From the NCBI RefSeq assembly GCF_900109565.1, contig NZ_FNZZ01000009.1, forward strand, positions 1 to 51,841: a stretch of 51,841 bases of DNA. The letters are read 5' to 3'. The notes beneath the pieces were generated by a model, which was not told the origin of the DNA, made no database searches, and saw only the letters and a list, made by a program, of their open reading frames with translations. This DNA comes from Sphingomonas palmae. Its GTDB lineage: Bacteria > Pseudomonadota > Alphaproteobacteria > Sphingomonadales > Sphingomonadaceae. How positions within the stretch are numbered: position 1 is the first letter of the stretch; each line of letters starts with the position of its first letter. This document shows, piece after piece, positions 1 through 8,100 of the stretch. Both the position numbers and the translations under genes were made by a program.

Positions 1-95
1 ACGCCACCAGCCCGGACCTCGCGGAAGACGCGCAGACGATCGCCGACGCGTTAGTCCACGACGCACCGGGTCAGGGCGGCGAGGCGCACTGGAAC
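1..95. repeat. Terminal redundancy, left copy
   Basis: These 95 bases are identical to the last 95 bases of the window (51747-51841). An exact end-to-end overlap, with one reading frame (traG) running through the join, is what a circular molecule linearised with overlap looks like. The non-redundant circle is therefore about 51,746 bp. I infer an assembly overlap and not a biological repeat. Confidence 0.95.
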
Positions 96-1016
96 GAGGA
101 AGCAAAGGCGCTGGTCGCGGGGATCATTCTGCACACCATCATCCATGAGCCCCCTGCCCTCGCCACGCTGGCCACCGTGCGCGACAAGCTCACCCGCGAT
201 CCCGCCGGCTTTGCGGCGCTGCTCGCCGACATGCAGGCTAGCACCGGCGCCCACGGACTGATCGCGCGCGCCGCTAACCGCCACCTCGGCAAGTCGGATC
301 GCGAAGCCGGTGGCGTGCTGTCGTCCGCCCAGCGCCACACCCATTTCCTCGACAGCCCGCGCATCGTGGACAGCACATCGGCGTCCGACTTCCGGTTCGC
401 GGACCTCAAGGAACGACCCAGCACCGTGTTCCTGTGCCTGCCGCCCGATCGGCTTGATACCTATGCTCGCTGGCTGCGGCTGCTGGTGAGCCAGGCGGTC
501 ACCGACATGGCGCGCTCCTCTGCCCGACCGGAACGCCCGGTCCTGTTCCTGCTCGACGAGTTCGCCGCGCTCGGTCGGCTTGATCCGGTAGAACGCGCGA
601 TGGGTCTGATGGCCGGTTATGGGATGCAGCTCTGGCCGATCCTCCAAGACATGCACCAGCTCAAGGCGACCTATGGGGAGCGCGCCGGGACGTTCATGTC
701 CAATGCCGGCGTGATCCAGACGTTCGGGGTCAACGATTTTGCTACCGCCGACATGCTGTCGCGCACGATCGGTGATACGACCATCGAGTATCAGACCTTC
801 GGCGCGTCCGGGCCGGCGAGCATCTTCGGTGATGGCGCACGCTCTGAAAGCGTCAGCGGCCATGTTGCGGCTCGTCGACTGGCGACGCCGGACGAAATCA
901 TGCGGATGAACCCGGATGATCTCCTGCTGCTGCGGCAAGGACAGCACCCACTCGTCGTCGGCAAAATCCGCTATTACGCGGAGCGCGATTTTGCCGGGCT
1001 CTATGATCCGGCTTGA
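3..1016 (+). CDS. traG: Type IV coupling protein TraG/VirD4, C-terminal part
   Basis: Continues the reading frame that starts at 51218; across the circular join the protein is about 514 residues, shorter than Ti-plasmid TraG (roughly 650). The coupling protein is a hexameric inner-membrane ATPase that brings the relaxase-DNA complex to a type IV secretion channel. This part carries the Walker B region (VLFLLDEFAALG, near base 540-580) and the conserved FGVNDFATADMLS segment typical of TraG. The stop is TGA at 1014-1016. No mating-pair genes follow, so the channel must come from another plasmid. Confidence 0.93.
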   Translation, partial: ATSPDLAEDAQTIADALVHDAPGQGGEAHWNEEAKALVAGIILHTIIHEPPALATLATVRDKLTRDPAGFAALLADMQASTGAHGLIARAANRHLGKSDREAGGVLSSAQRHTHFLDSPRIVDSTSASDFRFADLKERPSTVFLCLPPDRLDTYARWLRLLVSQAVTDMARSSARPERPVLFLLDEFAALGRLDPVERAMGLMAGYGMQLWPILQDMHQLKATYGERAGTFMSNAGVIQTFGVNDFATADMLSRTIGDTTIEYQTFGASGPASIFGDGARSESVSGHVAARRLATPDEIMRMNPDDLLLLRQGQHPLVVGKIRYYAERDFAGLYDPA

Positions 1017-1339
1017 TCGCACACACTGGTCAAACTGGAGACAGGCGTTGGGATAGCGCCCTTTCCTGCCTATCAACCTGCGCGACGCTGACAGTTACAC
1101 ACCACCGGATCGGCCTGGCTTCTCTCGGAAGCCTGCGGCCGATAGGCCGCTCTTGTGACGGCGTTAGCCGGCACGCAGCAAAGGTGCATTGGCCTTTGGG
1201 CCAATTCCGCATGCTCTTTTCTGCGCGTTGAAGTCGGCGCTGAGGTTAAATGATTCTGTTAAATAGGAATCGTTAAGAAGGTTAAGGCTCGAAAACGGAC
1301 TGAAAAAGTGAGTATTTCTGCGGCTTTCCAGATTTGCTC

Positions 1340-1423
1340 GGTGTGTGATCCCACGTGATTCGGTGTGCGATCCCACGATAGCGGGGTGTGTGATCCCACG
1401 ACGCTCGGGTGTGCGATCCCACG
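1340..1423 (+). repeat. Four origin iterons
   Basis: Four direct copies of GGTGTGYGATCCCACG start at 1340, 1362, 1385 and 1408, so the period is 22-23 bp, about two helical turns, placing all copies on the same DNA face. Copies 1 and 3 have T and copies 2 and 4 have C at the variable position. They are the likely RepA binding sites that set initiation and copy number. Confidence 0.88.
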
Positions 1424-1516
1424 ATGATCAACTGGCTGTTGGCGCCGCGATTACTGTCGGTTCAGCACTCTCGCCGTTCCCCTTCGAGCCGGTTCGGATC
1501 GCACCCTGCTCACGAC

Positions 1517-1532
1517 GGTGTGTGAAACCACG
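1517..1532 (+). repeat. Degenerate fifth iteron next to repA
   Basis: GGTGTGTGAAACCACG differs from the four main iterons only in the centre (AAA for TCC). It lies about 94 bp beyond the array and just past the 3' end of repA. It may be a weaker RepA site. Confidence 0.6.
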
Positions 1533-1536
1533 ATAG

Positions 1537-2490
1537 TCAGCGCCCGCCGGCGAGCCTATCCATGAGGTCGTCCACCTCAGTCGCGCGGCGGCGATCGGCG
1601 TCGAAGCGATGCCGTCGTTCCTGTTCGGCTTCCAACCTAGCTGTCAGCGCTAACGCCTCTGCTTCCCCCCGAAGGCGGAACAGCACAGCCGCGCTACCGT
1701 CTGCCGTCGCCGTCAGCTTCATCGCATAATCGGGAAGTTGGTCGGCCTCCACCACCTTGCGGAGCATTCGGTTGAACTCCTTAGGCTTGCTGTCGCTGCC
1801 GGTCTTGTCGCGCAGTACCTCCACCCGGCACGTCCACCCGCCCTTTTGGTTGCCGGCGTGTTTGCGCGCGATCCGGTACAGGGCACGTTCCAATCCGCCG
1901 GTGAGCAGAAAATAATCCTGGTGCATGGTGAGAAGCGATCGCTCTCCCATAATGCCCTCATAGACCCAATCGGACAGGGTAATGGTCATGCCCCGGGGCT
2001 GGTCTGTCTCCGGGTCCACCTCCAGCGTCCATTTGTCGAGCCAGTTGAAGCCAGCCTTAGTGCGCCGCTTCGGAGCGCGGATCGAAGTGGATATTGAAGT
2101 TGTCTGAAGCCGTTGAAGCGCCGCTTGCAACTCCTGGTAGGCTCGGCCGCTGGTATCGCGCTTGATCGCTCGAAGCAGGTCGTAGGATGTGGTTCTGAGC
2201 GTCCGAGGAAGGTCGTTCACCCCCTGCTCACGCATCCGATTGAGCGTAGAGGCTGCCCATATGAGGATGTCGGCATCCCAGATGGTCGCCATGCCGTAGG
2301 CTGGGATCGCCTCGATTTTCACCCACGTCTCGCCGTCCGGGCTGCTGTACTCGATCGGCTTCACTCGCTTACGTTTCTGGAGCGAGAAGAACGGCCGTTC
2401 CATAGTCTCTCGCTGATCCTTGAGCGGAAGGTCGCCCATCAGCGGGATGAAAAGGTCGAACTCTGGGTTGGGGTTCTGACGTTTGGTCAC
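1537..2490 (-). CDS. repA: Plasmid replication initiator RepA
   Basis: 317 residues starting with GTG. The protein resembles the replication initiator protein A family of alphaproteobacterial plasmids: an N-terminal segment with FFSLQKRKR, then paired winged-helix-like regions (about 60-130 and 170-250, with LTGGLERALYRIARKHAG), and a charged C-terminal tail. It should bind the iterons that begin 5 bp beyond its stop codon and open the origin. A copy of the GCAGGTGTGCA word (2521-2531) sits 31 bp upstream of the start, in the probable promoter, which suggests that repA answers to the same regulator as the neighbouring par genes. Confidence 0.9.
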   Translation of the reverse strand: MTKRQNPNPEFDLFIPLMGDLPLKDQRETMERPFFSLQKRKRVKPIEYSSPDGETWVKIEAIPAYGMATIWDADILIWAASTLNRMREQGVNDLPRTLRTTSYDLLRAIKRDTSGRAYQELQAALQRLQTTSISTSIRAPKRRTKAGFNWLDKWTLEVDPETDQPRGMTITLSDWVYEGIMGERSLLTMHQDYFLLTGGLERALYRIARKHAGNQKGGWTCRVEVLRDKTGSDSKPKEFNRMLRKVVEADQLPDYAMKLTATADGSAAVLFRLRGEAEALALTARLEAEQERRHRFDADRRRATEVDDLMDRLAGGR

Positions 2491-2520
2491 GCAGCATCAA
2501 TCCTGCCGTTCTGCATTTGT

Positions 2521-2531
2521 GCAGGTGTGCA
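2521..2531 (+). promoter_or_regulatory. GCARGTGTGCA operator, copy 1 (repA/parB intergenic)
   Basis: GCAGGTGTGCA lies between repA (start 2490) and the end of the small partition gene (stop 2537-2539). It is one of three near-identical copies, the others at 2852 and 3480. Its position fits a repA operator or part of the centromere. Confidence 0.55.
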
Positions 2532-2536
2532 CATTA

Positions 2537-2833
2537 TCAAGATTTGCCAAATTGCTTGTCAGCCTCGTATTTGGCGACCAGCTCGCCAATCGCCTCGGCA
2601 AGAAGGTCCTGATGGCTCCGCCTGGTTCTAGCCGCCAGCACCCGGAAGGCTTCTGCCGTGGGATCGGCCGGATCAAAGTAGGCGCCCAGGTGGTACTTGC
2701 CCGGACGTTTGCCGCCCGATCGAACGGGGGTGGCTGGCGGTACCGCCGGCGCGGGTGCTGGCGCATTATCCTGCTCAGATTCGGAACGCGATTGGGGCAT
2801 GGCCGGAGCCAGCAAGGAAGTACGCTTTGCCAT
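2537..2833 (-). CDS. Small ribbon-helix-helix partition protein (ParB/ParG-like)
   Basis: 98 residues from the ATG at 2833; a TTG four residues upstream would overlap the parA stop. The first ~45 residues are Pro/Ala-rich and probably disordered. The C-terminal ~55 residues (KRPGKYHLGAYFDP... to SHQDLLAEAIGELV) look like a ribbon-helix-helix DNA-binding domain. It follows a small ParA directly, the arrangement of type Ib partition loci, where the RHH protein binds the centromere and represses its own operon. The likely binding sites are the GCARGTGTGCA words around the locus. Confidence 0.78.
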   Translation of the reverse strand: MAKRTSLLAPAMPQSRSESEQDNAPAPAPAVPPATPVRSGGKRPGKYHLGAYFDPADPTAEAFRVLAARTRRSHQDLLAEAIGELVAKYEADKQFGKS

Positions 2834-2835
2834 TA

Positions 2836-3483
2836 TCAAGCCTTCACATTTGCAGGTGTGCAGGGCATCAGATCATCAAATATGTGTTTCTGCAAGGCTG
2901 CAACCTCTTGGGCTGCTTTTCCCGTCGGTTCGTGCTCGATAACACCTAGGCCATAAGGCCATGCGGCTCGATAGGCGCTCCGCTCGCGCAACACGGCACG
3001 CGCCACCCGCAGCCCGGTCGCCTCCGCAAGGGTTCGCGCATCGTCCAAGAGCGTCGTGGCAGTCGGGGGGGCCGCATTTAATACAACGACGCCTGTCCGG
3101 CCGGTGCTCGTGATGAGCTGCGCCGTGCGCTTAATCGCGTCCAAGTCGATTAGCGAGGGGCGACAGGGAATGACGACGAGGTCTGCCCGCTGCGCTGCTG
3201 CCGCGGCTTCTGCACCTGCGGCCGGCGGAGTGTCTATGATAGTAAGCGCGAAACCGTTGACCTCTGCGGCATCAATTGCCTGATCAAGTCTTCGCGCACT
3301 GATTGGCTCTACATGAGGCAGCTCGGCTACCCGTCGTTCGCTCCATGCCGTCGCGCTCTCCTGCGGATCAAGGTCGAACAATGCGGTTTTGATCCCCGCC
3401 ACCTGGGCGGCGATCGCTAGGTTAACCGCGAGAGTCGTCTTACCAACCCCTCCTTTTTGCGCTGCAAGCGTGATAATCTGCAA
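2836..3483 (-). CDS. parA: Partition ATPase ParA
   Basis: 215 residues from a TTG start, with GAAGG seven bases upstream on the coding strand. A deviant Walker A motif (QKGGVGKTT) is at residues 9-17, FDLDPQ matches the A' motif near 37, and IIDTPPAA is the Walker B region near 80. The lack of an N-terminal HTH marks it as the small type Ib ParA, which forms ATP-dependent nucleoid gradients for plasmid segregation. The gene ends two bases before the ATG of its RHH partner, so the pair is an operon. A GCAAGTGTGCA word covers the translation start. Confidence 0.93.
   Translation of the reverse strand: MQIITLAAQKGGVGKTTLAVNLAIAAQVAGIKTALFDLDPQESATAWSERRVAELPHVEPISARRLDQAIDAAEVNGFALTIIDTPPAAGAEAAAAAQRADLVVIPCRPSLIDLDAIKRTAQLITSTGRTGVVVLNAAPPTATTLLDDARTLAEATGLRVARAVLRERSAYRAAWPYGLGVIEHEPTGKAAQEVAALQKHIFDDLMPCTPANVKA
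2852..2862 (+). promoter_or_regulatory. GCARGTGTGCA operator, copy 2 (inside parA 3' end)
   Basis: GCAGGTGTGCA lies within the last codons of parA, about 20 bp before the RHH gene start. Being identical to copy 1 and placed just before the RHH gene, it may let that protein regulate its own expression. A coding coincidence is possible. Confidence 0.45.
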
Positions 3484-3490
3484 GTGTGCA
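3480..3490 (+). promoter_or_regulatory. GCARGTGTGCA operator, copy 3 (parA start)
   Basis: GCAAGTGTGCA overlaps the TTG start and ribosome-binding region of parA. Binding here would block the par operon. It extends on the right into the palindromic GTGTGCACAC. Confidence 0.55.
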
Positions 3491-3530
3491 CACCTTCAGT
3501 TTTGTGTTTCTGACCGGATGCAGAATAGCA

Positions 3531-3542
3531 GGATCGCACACC
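3531..3542 (-). repeat. Partial iteron upstream of parA
   Basis: On the minus strand this reads GGTGTGCGATCC, identical to the first 12 bases of iterons 2 and 4 at the origin, 2 kb away. It lies about 50 bp upstream of parA in its promoter region. It could be a RepA site linking replication to partition expression, or a stray origin remnant. Confidence 0.45.
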
Positions 3543-3547
3543 GTCAG

Positions 3548-4036
3548 CTATAGCTGTACAGATAGCTGCCAGTTAAATGACCTGGATCGAGCTAGGATCT
3601 CTGGGACTGATGTGAGCAGCATCTCCCCAGTCAGCTTGTTGAACAAGGCCACACGATGCCGATGGCCGAGCTGGTCGGCCGCGGCGATCTCACTCTCAGT
3701 AAGCGCAAAAAAGAAACCGCTGAAGCCAGGCTGGACTCGCGGCTGATTAGCAGTTTTTATTTCGACAAATGTGATCGCCGATAGTGCGGTTCGAACCTGT
3801 GCCGGATTGGTGAGATCAATGGGGCAGGGGAGGGCAAGAGCGTCAAAGCTGGACGCCTTGATGATGATCCCGGTTTTGGCCAACTCGTCAAGCAAGACCC
3901 GTAAGCTTGCGCCTTTCGGGCGAGGAACCCACTCCTCCATGGATAAGATTGCTTGCTGCTCACCCGCAGCACCTCCCTCATTGGCAAGCCGCGCCAGATG
4001 GGCCCGCTTCGCGGCAATCACCTCCAACGGAGACAA
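3548..4036 (-). CDS. Nuclease-like protein, last gene of restriction operon
   Basis: 162 residues, four bases after the preceding gene (same strand). The C-terminal half has the pattern TFVEIKTANQPRV followed by GFFFALTESEIAAADQLG and VALFNKLTGE. This resembles PD-(D/E)XK/DUF3883-type nuclease-like domains, in which the VEIKT strand carries the E-x-K catalytic pair. I see no exact family match. As the final gene of a recombinase-methyltransferase-nuclease operon it may be a second restriction subunit or an accessory nuclease. Confidence 0.6.
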   Translation of the reverse strand: MSPLEVIAAKRAHLARLANEGGAAGEQQAILSMEEWVPRPKGASLRVLLDELAKTGIIIKASSFDALALPCPIDLTNPAQVRTALSAITFVEIKTANQPRVQPGFSGFFFALTESEIAAADQLGHRHRVALFNKLTGEMLLTSVPEILARSRSFNWQLSVQL

Positions 4037-4039
4037 GGG

Positions 4040-4960
4040 TCAGCTCTCTGCTTCCTGAGCTGGCGCAACCGGCACCGATCGGCCTTCATAATCGAGACCA
4101 GCGATGTTGAGGGCAGGGGAGTCCGCAGCCCATTCAAGGCGACGCGTTTTGCTGGCGAGGTCAGGCGCACTGGTTACGAAGCGCTCGTCGTAGCGAAGGT
4201 AGAGCGTATCGAAGAACCGCTCGATGCGGAGCACGCTGTCGTCCTCCGGATAATGATCAAGCAAGCTGCCTCGAGCGCCGGGCTTCATCTCAACCATGCC
4301 AAAGCCGATCGCCTCGTATCGGCTCACGTCATTGCGGATGCCCCGGCGCCCAACCAGTTCGCGGAGGGCATTGTGAAAACGCATGATGCCGGCGACCGGA
4401 TCACCACCGGCGGTCAGCGCTAGATCGTTTGCGGCCAGAACCTTCTCAGGTTCAGTGCCTGCGGCCTCCCCCACTTCCTCCAGTAACTCCTCTGCCTGCC
4501 GATTTGCGCGCAGGAGAACGAGGTATCCCAGAACAAGAGCCGGGTAGGTGATATGCAGATTAGTGCATTCCCCAATCGTCTCTTCCATGCGGTTGGTGAG
4601 GTTGCGAAAAGCACCGGTCACCCCCTTACAGGAAACAGCCAACACAGGCCCGATCCCGTCACGTGTGACTACCACGTCGACGTTCTTGGTTTTAAGACCC
4701 CCAAGGATAGTTCGCTCGCCCCCGCCAGCGCGATCCTCATCATAATGCAAGACTGGAGGTCGACCGGAGCGCCGCTCGACCCTGAACGGGGGTCGCGGCG
4801 TAATGTCGTCGGGATCGAACCCTCCCTCGAGCACCAGCCGGCAGGCAACGTACCAGTGTAGGGGCTTGATGTGGCTGGCGCTCTGCGTCTTGCCGGTAAA
4901 GTCCGCGAAAGCGGAAAGAGCCTGAGCTTGGGTCGTCCAACGGCAAACCTCACCCGCCAT
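4040..4960 (-). CDS. Putative type II restriction endonuclease
   Basis: 306 residues; its start overlaps the end of the methyltransferase gene by 11 bp, so the two are translationally coupled. NVDVVVTRDGIGPVLAVSCKGVTG (residues 93-116) has the order D95...S-C-K112 that fits a PD-(D/E)XK core with the usual Glu replaced by Ser. A REase partner for the methyltransferase is inferred mainly from context. The recognition sequence cannot be read from the protein. Confidence 0.65.
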   Translation of the reverse strand: MAGEVCRWTTQAQALSAFADFTGKTQSASHIKPLHWYVACRLVLEGGFDPDDITPRPPFRVERRSGRPPVLHYDEDRAGGGERTILGGLKTKNVDVVVTRDGIGPVLAVSCKGVTGAFRNLTNRMEETIGECTNLHITYPALVLGYLVLLRANRQAEELLEEVGEAAGTEPEKVLAANDLALTAGGDPVAGIMRFHNALRELVGRRGIRNDVSRYEAIGFGMVEMKPGARGSLLDHYPEDDSVLRIERFFDTLYLRYDERFVTSAPDLASKTRRLEWAADSPALNIAGLDYEGRSVPVAPAQEAES

Positions 4961-6413
4961 AATGGCGCCAGCGCTGCATGATCGAAATCCCCTCTTCCAG
5001 CGCCGATGCGCTCGCCAGCGTGATTGCGCCTGATGGCGCGAACAGCAAGCGGCCCGCCTCCCGCGGCTCCAGTTTCAGCATGCCACCACCCAACGGATGA
5101 CCCTCGAGCTCGCAACTGAGTTGGGAGAGGGGGGTGCCCCAGCCTGGCAATAGCTTGGTCGCCAGCGCCCGATCGCGCACGCGGACGCCATGCACCGTGT
5201 TAGTGCAGGTCACACCTGCCGAGTTTTGCACGAGGTTGGCGCTACGACCGGCCATGTAGCTCATGATAAAATCAGGCACTTGGACATCGGGGACCGCGTA
5301 CCAGGGTTCACGGTTGCGGCATTTATAGCCCTGCCGTGCTTCCTGGCCCGCACTGCTGTCGAGATAGCGGCGCACCGATGCCGAGATCTCCTGCCCACGC
5401 TGCAGCCGGAGTAACATGACCGGCTCATCCGCCTTCTGCCATGCTGCAACCGTAGTGGGTGTGATTGACCGCTGAGCGAGCATGCGCCCCGTTCGCACGG
5501 TTGGATGGAGATAGGCGGCTGGAATCCTCCAACGCTTTGCCTCTGATGGTCGAAGATGGAAGAAGCCGTTGTCGCCACTGACATACCCGATCCCGACGCT
5601 AGCGAAGCTGCTCAGCCGATGGCTGCCAGGATCGCAGGCTATGGTGCGGTATGCGTCCCGGATCGAAGCGGGCAGCAGGTAAGGCCGCAACCGCCGGTTC
5701 CAACTCTCGCGCCACTCGTTGAGCGGTATCTTTTCCGCCTGCTTAGGCGGCCGGGCAGACCACGCGAAACGGTCGAGAACGGTAAACGCGATGTGGTCCG
5801 TCGTGCCACTAAAGCCTTCAGTATATAGAAGCCAACAGTCCTCAGACAGGTCTGGGAACAGCTTTTCACGGACGGCGACGAGCTGCACGCGCTTGAAGTG
5901 GGCTACGAGGTACTCGAGCAGCGGTGCGGCGTAAGGGGCATGCCCAATCTCAGCCGGCACGACAAACGCCATGCGGCCTCCCGGCTTCAACAATCCCGCT
6001 GTGGCGACCAGAAACGGTGCCCACGAGGAGGCCAGCCCGCTGAAGGTGGCTCCCTGCGCTGCACACAGAGCTAGCGCTCGAGCGCGGACTGCGCCTTTGA
6101 AGGTTTGATAGCGGATGAAGGGCGGATTGCCGGCTGTGCACTCAAAGCGTTCAGCGGTGGCCTCGGCCCATTGGAAGAAGTCGCCCTCGTGCACGAGCGC
6201 TGCTGGCGCCCGGGCGATCGCGACGTGAGCTGAGACAGGATCCTGCTCGATACCAACACTGTTCGAATGCTCGACTAGAAAGCGGCCATCGCCGCAGCTT
6301 GGATCAAGCATACGATCCCCATCTCGCCGCACTGCCCAGCTGACGAGGGCAGAGACAACGGAATTGGGAGTGTAATAGGCGCCTGCCTCTTTTTGCGAGA
6401 GACGCACAGTCAT
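4950..6413 (-). CDS. N6-adenine-type DNA methyltransferase
   Basis: 487 residues. Motif order is X (GAYYTP, 11-16), I (LDPSCGDGRFL, 36-46, SAM binding) and IV (NPPF, 96-99, catalytic). This is the gamma-type arrangement of amino-methyltransferases that modify adenine, with a large C-terminal target-recognition region (about 230-450). It would protect plasmid and host DNA from the downstream nuclease. Its start overlaps the end of the recombinase gene by 4 bp (ATGA), so expression is coupled to the recombinase. A solitary role is unlikely because two nuclease-like genes follow. Confidence 0.88.
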   Translation of the reverse strand: MTVRLSQKEAGAYYTPNSVVSALVSWAVRRDGDRMLDPSCGDGRFLVEHSNSVGIEQDPVSAHVAIARAPAALVHEGDFFQWAEATAERFECTAGNPPFIRYQTFKGAVRARALALCAAQGATFSGLASSWAPFLVATAGLLKPGGRMAFVVPAEIGHAPYAAPLLEYLVAHFKRVQLVAVREKLFPDLSEDCWLLYTEGFSGTTDHIAFTVLDRFAWSARPPKQAEKIPLNEWRESWNRRLRPYLLPASIRDAYRTIACDPGSHRLSSFASVGIGYVSGDNGFFHLRPSEAKRWRIPAAYLHPTVRTGRMLAQRSITPTTVAAWQKADEPVMLLRLQRGQEISASVRRYLDSSAGQEARQGYKCRNREPWYAVPDVQVPDFIMSYMAGRSANLVQNSAGVTCTNTVHGVRVRDRALATKLLPGWGTPLSQLSCELEGHPLGGGMLKLEPREAGRLLFAPSGAITLASASALEEGISIMQRWRHYGG

Positions 6414-6985
6414 GCTGCCTGACCAAGCGAGCTACGACCACCCGGTATGTGCCGATATAGCGTCGAGGGCTGAACGCCCATCTGCCTCGCTACTTCCTCA
6501 ACCGTGATGGACGGATCAGACAGCATCGCCTTGGCACGACGGATCTCAGCTTCACCCATAGAGGGTTTGCGGCCACCTCGTCGACCCAGCGCCCGTGCGT
6601 GAGCCAAACCAGCCTGGGTGCGCTCGAGAGTAAGCTCACGCTCGAACTCAGCGATGGCAGCCAGAAGGTGGAAGGTCAGTCGCCCACCTGGGCTAGTCGT
6701 ATCGATGGCTTGGGTAAGAACCTTCAGCCCGATCTCGCGCCCCTGCAGCAGCTCCGCTGTCTCGACCAGCTGACGAACGGACCGAGCAAGGCGATCAAGT
6801 TTCCACACCACCAGCACGTCACCGGCCCGCAGGTACTCCAGCGCTGCTTGTAACTCAGGCCGGTCGCGCTGCGCGCCCGACGCCTTCTCCATGAACACCT
6901 TCTCGCAGCCGGCACCACGAAGGGCCTCGAGCTGTAAGGCTGGGTTCTGATCGCGGGTCGAAACACGTGCATAGCCGACGAACAA
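6410..6985 (-). CDS. Serine recombinase (resolvase/invertase)
   Basis: 191 residues. The N-terminus MFVGYARVST has the catalytic Ser at position 9. LDRLARSVRQLVE and the AEFERELTLERT helix follow, and a C-terminal HTH (SITVEEVARQMGVQPSTLYRHI, split here as residues ~154-175) binds DNA. The length is normal for Tn3-type resolvases. It is the first gene of an operon that runs into the methyltransferase with a 4-bp overlap, an unusual pairing. Dyad repeats just upstream (6993-7057) look like its res site, so it probably also autoregulates the restriction operon. Confidence 0.92.
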   Translation of the reverse strand: MFVGYARVSTRDQNPALQLEALRGAGCEKVFMEKASGAQRDRPELQAALEYLRAGDVLVVWKLDRLARSVRQLVETAELLQGREIGLKVLTQAIDTTSPGGRLTFHLLAAIAEFERELTLERTQAGLAHARALGRRGGRKPSMGEAEIRRAKAMLSDPSITVEEVARQMGVQPSTLYRHIPGGRSSLGQAA

Positions 6986-6992
6986 GGCTCAA

Positions 6993-7057
6993 TCTCCGAA
7001 AACTCATGCCGGCGCGCCCGGATTTCGGAGAAGCGTACAAGAGAGCGTTTTCGGAGA
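6993..7057. promoter_or_regulatory. Putative res site of the recombinase
   Basis: Three copies of one 9-10 base word lie immediately upstream of the recombinase start: TCTCCGAAA (6993-7001), its inverse TTTCGGAGA (7023-7031), and TTTTCGGAGA (7048-7057). Resolvases bind inverted 12-bp half-sites arranged this way, and res regions normally contain the recombinase promoter. Confidence 0.65.
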
Positions 7058-7153
7058 CAATAGGAAAGAACAGACGGGGTACGCTGCCCAGAGGCGGCAG
7101 CTCTCCGTTAAACCGCCGTTTGCTGGAGGTTCGTCGGATGCGCCACGGCACGC

Positions 7154-8083
7154 CTAGGCAGCGATAATGCGAAGTTCTGGCCCGCGGTACACTCCGAGGG
7201 TTAGCGCGTCGTGCGTATTATAGAAGGTCTCGAAGTGGAAGCGATGATCGTCACCGTTGTCGTCGGTGAGTATCAGGTCGCTCTCCCCCAGTATCCCTCC
7301 GCGTTGCGCACCACAGTAGCCAGCCACGGCGTTGAAGACCTCTCTTTCAGACATCTTACTAAACCTCTCAGCAAACATTGGAGACTGGATAAAGTATTTC
7401 GCCGGGTTCAGAGCATCAAAGTCGGCTTTCCTCTTAGACTTATGCGGGTGGCCAGTGATCATCCCCACAAGCGGTCGGTCTGTTCCGGCCACCTCGACAA
7501 ACCGGTACAGGGTCGTCGACAGCGTGTTACCGAATTTCCCGTGCAACTCTTTGATGATTGAAATTGTCGCAGATGACGACAGCGCCTCTTCTGTGAACCG
7601 ATCTTGGAGGAAGAGGAGGCGTCCACCCGCAAAGTTTGCCTCCGCTTCGACCTCCTCATGACAGTGGGGAAGCAATGTATGATTGTTGTCCCCATGCATG
7701 ACGTCTTCATGCCAGGGGATCAGGCTATGACCGATCTCGTGAGCCTCATTCCAGCGATGCTTCTTTTCCGGCAGATCACCATCTAAAAGGATCCTGCGCC
7801 GATCTGGTAGGTAGAGCGCCTTCAATGACAGCTTTTTGATGGCATCCCATAGCAAAGCTGGTCTCTCATAGACCTGGATTGTAGCCACTCGAATACGGCT
7901 GATTTTCTCTTGCACCGCACTGGGGTTGCTGGCGGTGTAGAACGCCTTATCCAGCTTGAGTAGATGCCTGACATCCTCGAGCCGCAGAGGCGGCTCCGGA
8001 TTGCCCAAACCCTTGAGAACACGCTCTACCCGCCGATCAATATCATGAGCGGTCTTTTCTGAAAGGATTCTGTTCTTACTCAT
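7154..8083 (-). CDS. ImmA/IrrE-family metallopeptidase
   Basis: 309 residues. The zinc motif is H115-E-I-G-H119, with EVEAEANFAGGRLL (about 145-158) supplying the third Glu ligand, as in ImmA/IrrE proteases that cleave XRE-type repressors to switch genes on. The C-terminal ~130 residues are a less conserved, probably sensory, region. It is the last gene of the RHH-GNAT-XRE-ImmA operon, 17 bp after the XRE gene, so that XRE protein is the expected substrate. Base composition is visibly more AT-rich than flanking genes, a sign of separate acquisition. Confidence 0.88.
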   Translation of the reverse strand: MSKNRILSEKTAHDIDRRVERVLKGLGNPEPPLRLEDVRHLLKLDKAFYTASNPSAVQEKISRIRVATIQVYERPALLWDAIKKLSLKALYLPDRRRILLDGDLPEKKHRWNEAHEIGHSLIPWHEDVMHGDNNHTLLPHCHEEVEAEANFAGGRLLFLQDRFTEEALSSSATISIIKELHGKFGNTLSTTLYRFVEVAGTDRPLVGMITGHPHKSKRKADFDALNPAKYFIQSPMFAERFSKMSEREVFNAVAGYCGAQRGGILGESDLILTDDNGDDHRFHFETFYNTHDALTLGVYRGPELRIIAA

Positions 8084-8100
8084 ATTGACCGCCCTTTCTC

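Larger units (their letters stand above)
1017..1536. other. Replication origin region (oriV)
   Basis: A 520-bp stretch without a convincing gene. Bases 1017-1235 show nothing recognisable. Bases 1240-1320 are AT-rich, with several GTTAA words, unlike the GC-rich surroundings, and could be the melting region. Then come four regular iterons and one degenerate iteron that stops 4 bp short of the repA stop codon. Iterons beside repA and an AT-rich block are the usual make-up of a theta-replicating iteron plasmid origin. No clear DnaA box was found by eye. Confidence 0.8.

Noticed and set aside
1013..1231. Short open frames between traG and the origin
   Set aside because: No family resemblance, overlapping frames on both strands, no ribosome-binding site.
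1340..1532. CRISPR array
   Set aside because: Repeats are 16 bp with 6-7 bp gaps beside repA: iterons, not repeats with unique ~32-bp spacers, and no cas genes.
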